Below, piece by piece: positions 14,638-20,992 of a DNA stretch of 28,024 nucleotides. The stretch is from JAAYCB01 sp012744395. Lineage in GTDB: Bacteria > Planctomycetota > Planctomycetia > Pirellulales > Thermoguttaceae. A program made the translations under genes and the position numbers. Within the stretch, counting starts at the first letter, position 1, and each line of letters opens with the position of its first letter. The notes beneath the pieces were generated by a model that was given only the letters and a program-made list of their open reading frames with translations, did not search any database and was not told the origin of the DNA. The stretch spans positions 1-28,024 of the forward strand of contig JAQVNJ010000081.1 in the NCBI GenBank assembly GCA_028703175.1, written 5' to 3'.

Positions 14638-15510
14638 TCATGCGTCTTGGGAACTCCGCCCGCCGCTGTGCAGGTCCGGAGACGGGATTGCCTGCCTCGC
14701 CCGGGCGAGCAGATCGCCGATGCCCAGCTCACGAGCCCATTTCAGAAGATACGCTTCGTCGAGCCGAGGGCCTTGAACGCGAAGCACTCCCAGGACGTCT
14801 TGCCATTGTCGTTCTGAAACCTGCTGGCCGAGCCGGAACCACTGGAGCTTGCTGAGAATGACGTCTTCCGGCGAAGCAATCATAAAATCCTCGGCCACGC
14901 CGCCCAGGAAAACAGCCGCCGAGCGCCGGCGTGCCAGCGCCTGGCGATCATAAAGCCCTGGCTTGGCGACGAAAACGTCGACCTTGAACATCGAGGGTAG
15001 GTGGATCACGTTAAAACAAGATTTTCGCGCGATCGCATCGGAGATCGCTTCCTGGCTGGCATAGTACTCGTCACCAAGGCGGGCGATCAAGGGCGGGGCG
15101 TGGCCCGCCTCGAGATCGGCGACCAAATCGGCATCGAGAGTCGTACGTGCGACACCGTAAAAGGAGCTCGCGACGGAGCCGCCCAGATAGTATGCGACGG
15201 AGAGGCCCTCGAAGGCTTCGATTACGGGTTTCAAGGCCGCAAAGAGGGGTATTTGGCTCATGTCGCCCGCCGCGATTCTTGAATGACCCCTCACCTGGTC
15301 TGCAAGCTGGCCACCGTAATGGAGTTCCGCCCAGCGAAGCTTGGCCTCCGATTCGCTCAACTCGGGACCAGCGCGGCGAATCGCCGCGCGCGACAGTTCG
15401 ACGGCCGTCGTCGTCAGATCGCAGACGAGGCGGAATCGCTGGCTGGGCGTCGCCTTGCGGAGGAGTTCGATCTGCACCCGCAGGGCGTCGGCGGAGGTAT
15501 CGGAGAGCAT
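14638..15510 (-). CDS. Nucleotidyltransferase-like protein fused to a small N-terminal partner domain
   Basis: The product has 290 residues. Residues 1-83 resemble a small helical protein that, as I recall, is usually a separate gene just upstream of this kind of nucleotidyltransferase ('KATPSQRFRLVCDLTTTAVELS', 'LHYGGQLADQV'). From Met84 ('MSQIPLFAALKPVIEAF') the MNT/AbiEii-like fold begins: 'YYLGGSVASSFYGVARTTLDADLVADL' carries the GGS...DxD nucleotidyltransferase signature. It is followed by 'SCFNVIHLPSMFKVDVFV', 'SPEDVILSKLQWF' and 'RQWQDVLGVLRVQG'. No stop separates the two parts. ATGs at 15510 and 15261 could both be used, so either one fused protein or two overlapping products is possible. 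Such pairs are sometimes toxin-antitoxin-like, but no target is visible. Confidence 0.65.
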   Translation of the reverse strand: MLSDTSADALRVQIELLRKATPSQRFRLVCDLTTTAVELSRAAIRRAGPELSESEAKLRWAELHYGGQLADQVRGHSRIAAGDMSQIPLFAALKPVIEAFEGLSVAYYLGGSVASSFYGVARTTLDADLVADLEAGHAPPLIARLGDEYYASQEAISDAIARKSCFNVIHLPSMFKVDVFVAKPGLYDRQALARRRSAAVFLGGVAEDFMIASPEDVILSKLQWFRLGQQVSERQWQDVLGVLRVQGPRLDEAYLLKWARELGIGDLLARARQAIPSPDLHSGGRSSQDA

Positions 15511-15631
15511 TGCAGGGGGCGTAAAGGGGGACGGTTTGGAGCTGCCCCATTATCCGGCTCTCGGGGCGCGCTGACAACCGGATCGGATCGCCGCGCGGGC
15601 CGGCCCCGCGGTTCGGATGGCCGTTGGAGTC

Positions 15632-15730
15632 GGGTTCCCAAGCTGGAGCTTGGGAACCGTAGAGGCCGGAGCTTGGAAACCCGTAGAGGCTGGAGCCTGG
15701 GAGCCAAGTAGAGGCCGGAGCTTGCAGGCC
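15632..15730. repeat. Tandem 24-25 bp repeats next to a perfect palindrome
   Basis: A perfect palindrome with 12-bp arms (GGTTCCCAAGCT-GG-AGCTTGGGAACC, about 15634-15657) is followed by three diverged copies of a 24-25 bp unit beginning GTAGAGG at 15659, 15683 and 15708, each with a (C/T)GGAGC(T/C)T core. The palindrome's AGCTTGGGAACC half also occurs at 9070-9081. From memory, GTTCCCAAGCT...AGCTTGGGAAC elements are dispersed in planctomycete genomes. It lies between two minus-strand genes, after the stop of the DUF11-domain protein's upstream neighbour and outside coding sequence. Confidence 0.7.
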
Positions 15731-15741
15731 AGCGGCAAGAC

Positions 15742-17571
15742 CTACCGTACGCGGCACTGGAAGCGGATCACGCCGCCATCGCCGGGCGCCATCGGCTCGG
15801 TGATTTCCCAGCGGAGGGCCAGCGACTGGCCCTCGTTGGGCTGGGTGCTGAAGTCGGCGTCGAGACTGCACTCGGCGGAGTGTTCGACGTATTCGAGCCG
15901 CGTGGTGAGGTTATCGATGAGCGTCACGTTGCCGATCAGCTGGCTGCCCAGATTGTCGAAGCGGAGCGTGAATTCGACCGTTTCGCCGGGGAGTGCGTTG
16001 GGCGTCGAGGCGACCTTGATCAACCGCAAGCGCGGATTGGTCGGCGGTTCGTTGACGGTGAAGACAGTAGAAACGCCCTGGTCGCGAATCTCCGCGGCCG
16101 CCCGCTGGCGATCGATGATCACCTGGAGGCCCAGGTCGTGCGACCAGGCGATTGCCGCGTTTGCTCTGGATGCGAGCCAGGCCGTCTCGGCGCTGTCGTA
16201 CGCGCCGGTGCGGATCGCCACGAGATTCTCGTAGGGCATGAACGAGCCCTGGTGGAAACCTCGCAGCCTGGTCCGCGAGGCGAGGGTCCCGCCGCCTTGC
16301 TCGGACTGGTAGAGGTTGGCCAGGCCGCGCGACGCCTCGGCCATCGGCTGGAAATTCTGCGTGCTGCTGCGGACCTCGCGGGTGTCGGCAACGCGGGCCA
16401 TGATCGTCTCCTGGCGGACGCCGCCGGCGGCGTGCATCTGCTGGTTCAGCCGCAGGCCGACGACGTGGCGAACCGCCGAGAAGCGAGGGCTGTAGATGCA
16501 GACGCGGTTGCTCGGCTCGACGACGCGGCGGCCGTCGAGCGTATCATAGTGGGCGATCGTGTCTTCGGTCTCCAGGCCGCGGACTTCCCAATCGGGGGTG
16601 ACCTTGGCGGTCTGGTTGCGATCCCCGCCGTCGCAGATGTATTCGTCGGCCGGCCAGGGCCGGGCGGTTCCCGCGGGCAGCGGGCCGCAGACGAGCCCCT
16701 GGGGGACCACCTGCTGGTCCGGGTCCGGGGGGCTCGGCAGGGCGGGCCGGATCCAGGGCGGGCATCCGAACAGGAACTGCATGTCCGGCTGGCCATCGGC
16801 GGTCGGCAGGATTCCGCCCATGCGGAGGATGGCCACGGGGCGGCCGATCTGGTCGGCGACTGCGAGCGGGTCCTGTCCGGGCGGCAGGTCGAAGGAGGGC
16901 TGTAGCCCGGCATGGGCGGCGGGCAGGGCCAACTGCGGATCTTCGAGGTAGATCACCCTAGTCAGGTACGTGCCCTGTAGGGCCTTCATGATATCGTCGT
17001 GGGAGATTTCGACGACGATCGGGAAGCGTTCTTCCTGGCCGGCCGGCGGATGGAGGCGGTCGATGATTTCGATTGTGGGAAACACCTCGGCGCCTGGATT
17101 CAAGGGGATGTTCATCACCCGCAGGCGATAAACCTGCCCGATCAGCAACCCGACCCGGATCGGCGCCGTCTCGGCCTCGGCGAAGCCGCCGCCTTCGGCC
17201 ATGGCGGCCAGCACGCCAGCCGGTCCCTTGATCAGGACCGGCTGGAAATATCCCACCAAGGGTCCGCCGCGGGCGAGTTGCATGCTTCCAATCGCTCCCG
17301 GCGGCATCATCGCATGGTACAGTCGGTGGACGTTCTGCTGGGCCGGCGCACGACCGGCGAGGGAGAGAACGGCCGCCACGACGAGCACCATCTGGCCGGC
17401 AACTCGGGGCAGGCTCGGCCGCCAGCCGCGGTCGGAGACGGTCGCATGCTGTTCGCCTGGAGAGGGGCGCATCTGGCGAGTGTCTCCAACTCGGCGTTGG
17501 GTTGTACGGCTGAGCGAGCGGACCATGGCAGGGTATCGTGCGGCCTCAAGGTGAGGACTTGGGTTACTCAT
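15742..17571 (-). CDS. Exported protein with a module shared with its neighbour and a C-terminal DUF11-like domain
   Basis: The product has 609 residues. A hydrophobic signal segment occurs unusually late (about 61-76, 'MVLVVAAVLSLAG...APAQQ'), after a basic 60-residue leader. Residues 145-253 ('GQVYRLRVMNIPLNPGAEVFP' to 'AILRMGG') are clearly homologous to residues 98-207 of the upstream lipoprotein. The middle region (about 290-500) has no family I recognise. The last ~100 residues ('RLRLIKVASTPNALPGETVEFTL' region onward) are a DUF11/surface-repeat Ig-like domain. The ATG at 17571 has GGGAAGGGA 9-10 bases upstream; ATGs at 17526, 17472 and 17391 would shorten the leader but have weaker sites. 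It is probably an envelope or surface protein co-expressed with the gene 115 bases upstream. Confidence 0.75.
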   Translation of the reverse strand: MSNPSPHLEAARYPAMVRSLSRTTQRRVGDTRQMRPSPGEQHATVSDRGWRPSLPRVAGQMVLVVAAVLSLAGRAPAQQNVHRLYHAMMPPGAIGSMQLARGGPLVGYFQPVLIKGPAGVLAAMAEGGGFAEAETAPIRVGLLIGQVYRLRVMNIPLNPGAEVFPTIEIIDRLHPPAGQEERFPIVVEISHDDIMKALQGTYLTRVIYLEDPQLALPAAHAGLQPSFDLPPGQDPLAVADQIGRPVAILRMGGILPTADGQPDMQFLFGCPPWIRPALPSPPDPDQQVVPQGLVCGPLPAGTARPWPADEYICDGGDRNQTAKVTPDWEVRGLETEDTIAHYDTLDGRRVVEPSNRVCIYSPRFSAVRHVVGLRLNQQMHAAGGVRQETIMARVADTREVRSSTQNFQPMAEASRGLANLYQSEQGGGTLASRTRLRGFHQGSFMPYENLVAIRTGAYDSAETAWLASRANAAIAWSHDLGLQVIIDRQRAAAEIRDQGVSTVFTVNEPPTNPRLRLIKVASTPNALPGETVEFTLRFDNLGSQLIGNVTLIDNLTTRLEYVEHSAECSLDADFSTQPNEGQSLALRWEITEPMAPGDGGVIRFQCRVR

Positions 17572-17686
17572 CGGGCGGCGTCCCTTCCCGGCGCAGGCAA
17601 GTCAAGTGCCTCGCCTCCGCCGGGCCGGCCGCGCGTCTTGCCGGCCGCCACGGCGGCGCCGGAAGCACGTTTCGAGACGGGTATCG

Positions 17687-18763
17687 TCAGGGGCAAGACT
17701 GGCAGGCGGGATCGCCGCAGACCTCGCCGCCGGCTTGCTGCCGGCAGACCGGTCCCGCCGCCGCCCGGCCACCGATCCAAGCGGTGTTGCCGGGCTTGGG
17801 ATAGCCGAGACCGGGAACCTGGCGAACGTTGACCCGGATCTGCTTGGCCGGGGCGGGGATGTGCCCGGGCGTGTGGTTGCGAATCACGTGCTTCTGCAAT
17901 CCGGCGGGCGAACCGAGCGGGATATGCGGCGGGCCCGGAAGCCCGATCGGCGTTCCGCTGATCGGCATGCCGTACTGCGGGCCCGTCACGCCCGAGATGT
18001 AGTTCGTCGGGACCGTCGACAGGTGGCCGGTGTTCATCGGGGCCCCCATGTCCGGGGCGATTCCAGCGCCGGGGAAGGGAGCGTAAGACGTCGGCACAAC
18101 GCTGGCGCCTTCGGTGGCCTGCCCGGGAATCTCCAGGTCCTTGTTGCCCAGCCGCAGCACGCCCAGGATCGAACCCCGGCGGTCGGCTTCGACGATCGGA
18201 TCGACGCCCGGATCAAGCCGCGTGCTGACCAGCGTCTCGACGCCGGCCAAGGCCAGTTCTTGATACTCCGGGTCGGGCAGGTAGATCACCTTGGTGACGA
18301 AGTTTCCGGCCAGCACCTGTTCGAAATCGGAAGCGGTCAGTTCGATCGGAATCGCGTTGTGCGCCAGGAACGCCTGCGTTCGCGGCATTGCCGGCCCGAC
18401 TTCGAGGGTCGGATAGAGTTCGACTCCGTCGTATGCGGGGATGTTCGTCAACTTGAGGCGATAGATCGCGCCCTGGGGGAAGTTCTGCCGTCCGGGAGCG
18501 ACCATCGGAACCGAGTCGAATTGCCCGGGCATCGAGACATCCCAGGTGACCACCATCCCCTCAGGCCTGACAAAAGCGACCTGGGAGTCGGCGGCGGACG
18601 CACCCGCCGCCTGCTGATACATCACTCCCGGACCGGGGCCACCGACGCCTGGTCCTTGTTGGAGCATACTTTCGGCCGGCGGCATTCCGTGCCGCAGGGG
18701 CGCACGGCACCCCACGGCAACTGCCACCAAGGCCATCAGACACAAAGCGAATCCGCATCTCAT
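17687..18763 (-). CDS. Lipoprotein with shared 110-residue module and Cys-rich C-terminus
   Basis: The product has 358 residues. The N-terminus 'MRCGFALCLMALVAVAVGC' is a lipoprotein signal with Cys19 in the lipobox. A Gly/Pro/Gln-rich linker (about 26-60) leads to a module at 98-207 ('YRLKLTNIPAYDGVELYPTLEV', 'VTKVIYLPDPEYQ', 'GVLRLGN') that is repeated in the downstream 609-residue protein. The remainder is Pro/Gly-rich and low in complexity, then ends in four cysteines ('PVCRQQAGGEVCGDPACQSC'). It is predicted to be anchored at a membrane and exposed to the periplasm or surface. AGGGGGGA lies 6 bases before the ATG at 18763. I do not know a named function. Confidence 0.75.
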   Translation of the reverse strand: MRCGFALCLMALVAVAVGCRAPLRHGMPPAESMLQQGPGVGGPGPGVMYQQAAGASAADSQVAFVRPEGMVVTWDVSMPGQFDSVPMVAPGRQNFPQGAIYRLKLTNIPAYDGVELYPTLEVGPAMPRTQAFLAHNAIPIELTASDFEQVLAGNFVTKVIYLPDPEYQELALAGVETLVSTRLDPGVDPIVEADRRGSILGVLRLGNKDLEIPGQATEGASVVPTSYAPFPGAGIAPDMGAPMNTGHLSTVPTNYISGVTGPQYGMPISGTPIGLPGPPHIPLGSPAGLQKHVIRNHTPGHIPAPAKQIRVNVRQVPGLGYPKPGNTAWIGGRAAAGPVCRQQAGGEVCGDPACQSCP

Positions 18764-18950
18764 CAGGTGTCCCCCCTATCTCTCTTCAGGGCTCCGGCCA
18801 CGAATCGTTTCCCAGTTCAATCTGCCGAGCGGACCCACGCCGGGCCGCCCATCGCATTGGCTTGCTTCTTACCCGGACCGAGACGTGATTGACGTAGACC
18901 CGGACACGGGCGCGTCCTACAATCCGTGAGGTCCACGATCTCGCCCCAGC

Positions 18951-18991
18951 GCGACTCGGCGGGCAGACCGCCTTGACTGCCCGAGAGTCGC
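18951..18991. repeat. Interrupted palindrome
   Basis: GCGACT...GGGCAG (18951-18966) is complementary to CTGCCC...AGTCGC (18977-18991): two 6-bp arms per side separated by a small internal loop, with a 10-base centre. It could be an operator or an RNA stem in a leader. Confidence 0.5.
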
Positions 18992-19009
18992 TAGGGTTGG
19001 AGAATTCCG

Positions 19010-19028
19010 GCGACCAGGCTCCGGTCGC
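19010..19028. repeat. Short palindrome GCGACC-N7-GGTCGC
   Basis: The 6-bp perfect arms (19010-19015, 19023-19028) are flanked by AATT on both sides (19003-19006 and 19033-19036), giving an extended imperfect dyad upstream of the LolA-like gene. It is a possible operator. Confidence 0.4.
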
Positions 19029-19105
19029 GCGAAATTCCCCCTCTGAGGTTTAAAGGTCGGAATAGTACAACGCGAATCTTTGGAAAATCCGTCAGGACCC
19101 GGACG

Positions 19106-20056
19106 ATGCGCACGAAGTTAATGATCGCGAGGCTTTGCGCATGCTTCCTGGTTTTGCCAGTTTCCGGTTTAGGAGACGATTCGGCGGCAAGAGAGGGGCC
19201 CGGAGCAGGGGAGAAGACCGCCCGGCGGAGCGATGCGGCATCCGACCCCGAAGGCCAGCTTCTCGTCCGCCGCGCAAGGGCGATTCTTCAACGCTATTTC
19301 GCCGTCTCGGCGCACGTCACCCAGTCCGTGCGTCTTTTCGGGCAGGAAGTGATCGGTTCGGGCAGCTATTTTGAACAGCGATCGAATCAGGGCCTGCAAT
19401 ACCGGCTGGAATTGAACGTGCAAACCAAGGTGGACGAGCAGCCGAGCAGCCTCCTGGAGGTCTGCGACGGCCGCTTCTTGTGGAACTATCGCAAGCTCCA
19501 GGGCGCCGAAACGCTGTCGCGCCTCGATCTGGCACGGCTTCAGCAGAAGATCGAGGAGGCCGGGACGAGCGCCCGGTTGCGGGCCATCGATCAATGGCCG
19601 GGTTTGGGGGGGTTGGCGGGGCTGCTCCACTCGTTCGACCGGGCCTTCGTCTTCGAAACGCCGGAGAGCGTTCTGCTCCAGCCTCAATTTCCCGCCTGGA
19701 AGCTGGAGGGGCGATGGCGTCCGAGCGTGCTCGCCACGGCCCTCCCGGGCGATCAAACCAAGGCCGGGGAGCGGAAGGGAGTCGAGTTCGAGCAGCTTCC
19801 GCCGCATCTGCCGAATTGCGTGATCCTCTTCCTGGGCAAAGACGATCTGTTTCCCTACTCGATCGTCTTCTACCGGCTTCCCGGCTCGACGACCACGGTC
19901 AAGGCCAAACCAAACGACCGCCCGGCAATCCGGATCAACCTCTCCAAGGTGCGTTTCAACGAGCCGATCCACGCCGGCCAATTCGCCTACAAGCCGGGCG
20001 ATCTCGACTTCTCCGATCGAACCGAGCAGTTCCTGAAGAAGCTCGATTTGCCGTAG
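19106..20056 (+). CDS. LolA-like periplasmic protein (outer-membrane lipoprotein-sorting fold)
   Basis: The product has 316 residues. A signal peptide covers about residues 1-23 ('LMIARLCACFLVLPVSGLG'). After an acidic/charged linker, about 55-315 show the alternating strand pattern of LolA/LolB-like half-barrels: 'ILQRYFAVSAHVTQSVRLFGQ', 'GSGSYFEQ', 'QYRLELNVQTKV', 'SLLEVCDGRFLWNYRKL', with late strands 'IRINLSKVRFNEPI' and 'FAYKPGDLDF'. Typical LolA is about 200 residues, so this is a longer relative of the kind seen in planctomycetes. Carriage of lipoproteins or other hydrophobic molecules across the periplasm is the family role; specificity is unknown. The ATG at 19106 has AGGA upstream. 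It is separated from the flagellar operon by 343 bases. Confidence 0.6.
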   Translation: MRTKLMIARLCACFLVLPVSGLGDDSAAREGPGAGEKTARRSDAASDPEGQLLVRRARAILQRYFAVSAHVTQSVRLFGQEVIGSGSYFEQRSNQGLQYRLELNVQTKVDEQPSSLLEVCDGRFLWNYRKLQGAETLSRLDLARLQQKIEEAGTSARLRAIDQWPGLGGLAGLLHSFDRAFVFETPESVLLQPQFPAWKLEGRWRPSVLATALPGDQTKAGERKGVEFEQLPPHLPNCVILFLGKDDLFPYSIVFYRLPGSTTTVKAKPNDRPAIRINLSKVRFNEPIHAGQFAYKPGDLDFSDRTEQFLKKLDLP

Positions 20057-20399
20057 CGGCCGTGTACAGGGGGCGGGGGGTGGTGCGGAGCGAATGCCCA
20101 CCAATCGACCGGAAAAGGGCCGATGCACGGACCGTTCTCGGCAGACCCGTCGCCGAACGTGACAGGGACCGCCGGCCGGCGCCCCGCGCCCGCGATGATC
20201 CCCAGTGCTGGGCCTCTTCAAGCGAGATCCTCCCGGAATGCCTTTACCGCCAGGCGGACCTTCGCACCTGAAGCGCCCACGAGGCATCTCTTGACACGGG
20301 CCCGATATTTTGGGTAAAAGCTGCCACCTGATCCTCGTTCCATCGAGGCCCATGGCGGACGAGCGTGGGAAACGGTGTTCGACTGGTTGACGGCCTTTG
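20057..20399 (+). other. Intergenic region (343 bases) upstream of the flagellar operon
   Basis: The main content is a strong -35-like TTGACA (20291-20296) with a promoter-like continuation. A CCCAG-TG-CTGGG dyad lies at about 20203-20214. I found no sigma-54 (TGGCAC-N5-TTGC) or sigma-28 (TAAAG-N15-GCCGATAA) site. Confidence 0.45.
20291..20320 (+). promoter_or_regulatory. Candidate promoter of the flagellar operon
   Basis: A perfect TTGACA (20291-20296), an 18-base spacer and TAAAAG (20315-20320, 4/6) lie about 80 bases before the first gene. The spacer contains an AT-rich GATATTTTG segment. Confidence 0.45.
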
Positions 20400-20600
20400 A
20401 TGATTGAGACTGCTTCCACCCTCTGCCGCGGCCCCGCGCCGCCGGGCGGCGACGCCGACCGGCAAACCGTGCTGGCGGCATGGCACGCCGCGGCGCTCCG
20501 CCTGGAGCAGACCCACGAAACGCTCCAGGCCGGGGTCCGCGTTTCCTCGGTCGAGATCGACAGAGACTTGACCAATCAGACGTTGAGGATTATTGCCTGA
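20400..20600 (+). CDS. Small conserved-looking protein translationally coupled to fliE (unknown)
   Basis: The ATG at 20400 (or TTG at 20397) encodes 66 residues. The N-terminal third is Pro/Gly-rich. From about residue 21 a predicted amphipathic helix ('RQTVLAAWHAAALRLEQTHETLQAG') leads to 'VRVSSVEIDRDLTNQTLRIIA'. It has neither TM nor signal peptide. Its TGA stop overlaps the fliE ATG by one base (TGATG), which argues that it is translated and coupled to fliE. In many bacteria flgB and flgC occupy this position; the sequence does not look like either, though a degenerate relic cannot be excluded. No good ribosome-binding site precedes it. Confidence 0.5.
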   Translation: MIETASTLCRGPAPPGGDADRQTVLAAWHAAALRLEQTHETLQAGVRVSSVEIDRDLTNQTLRIIA

Positions 20601-20905
20601 TGAATCCGATCGATGGCTTCCGGGGGCTGGCGCCGATCCAGCCGCCGCAGGGGCTCGGCAACGCGGCGGCGGCAGCGGGCGGCGAGGGCTCGTTCAAGGA
20701 CTTTCTGCTCGACTCGATCCACCAGCTCAACACGATGCAGCAGGACGCCGACCGGGCAGTGGAGCAGCTTGCCGCGGGCGCGGACGTCAGCCCGGCCGAG
20801 GTCCTCACCGCGGTCCAGAGGGCCGACATCGCCTTCCAACTGATGATGCAGGTCCAGGACAAGATGGTCCAGGCATACAACGACGTCCAAAGCATTCGGG
20901 TCTGA
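20600..20905 (+). CDS. fliE: Flagellar hook-basal body protein FliE
   Basis: The product has 101 residues, typical for FliE, which links the MS ring to the proximal rod and is exported early by the flagellar type III system. 'FKDFLLDSIHQLNTMQQDADRAVEQLAAG' is the first helix. 'SPAEVLTAVQRADIAFQLMMQVQDKMVQAYNDVQSIRV' (about 64-101) is the conserved C-terminal segment with the AY...(M/I)xV ending. The ATG at 20600 overlaps the stop of the 66-residue gene by one base, and GAGG lies 11 bases upstream. fliF follows after 87 bases. Confidence 0.93.
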   Translation: MNPIDGFRGLAPIQPPQGLGNAAAAAGGEGSFKDFLLDSIHQLNTMQQDADRAVEQLAAGADVSPAEVLTAVQRADIAFQLMMQVQDKMVQAYNDVQSIRV

Positions 20906-20992
20906 TGATCGCGTGTTGGCGTGTGCGGGCCGCGCCGGCGCGCAGCGCGCCGGCCGGCGAGCAACCCAGCCATTCAGCACGAGGTTCCATGG

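Larger units (their letters stand above)
18764..19105. other. Divergent intergenic region (342 bases) with two palindromes
   Basis: It separates the minus-strand lipoprotein gene from the plus-strand LolA-like gene. Two inverted repeats lie towards the LolA-like side (18951-18991 and 19010-19028). TACAAT at 18918-18923 is a possible plus-strand -10, but no -35 at a normal distance was found. No small reading frame stands out. Confidence 0.5.

Noticed and set aside
18880..18925. TTGACG ... TACAAT as a promoter for the LolA-like gene
   Set aside because: The spacer is 23 bases, too long for a sigma-70 promoter.
20460..20500. TGGCAC as a sigma-54 promoter for fliE
   Set aside because: The second half-site is GGCG rather than TTGC, and it lies within the 66-residue gene.
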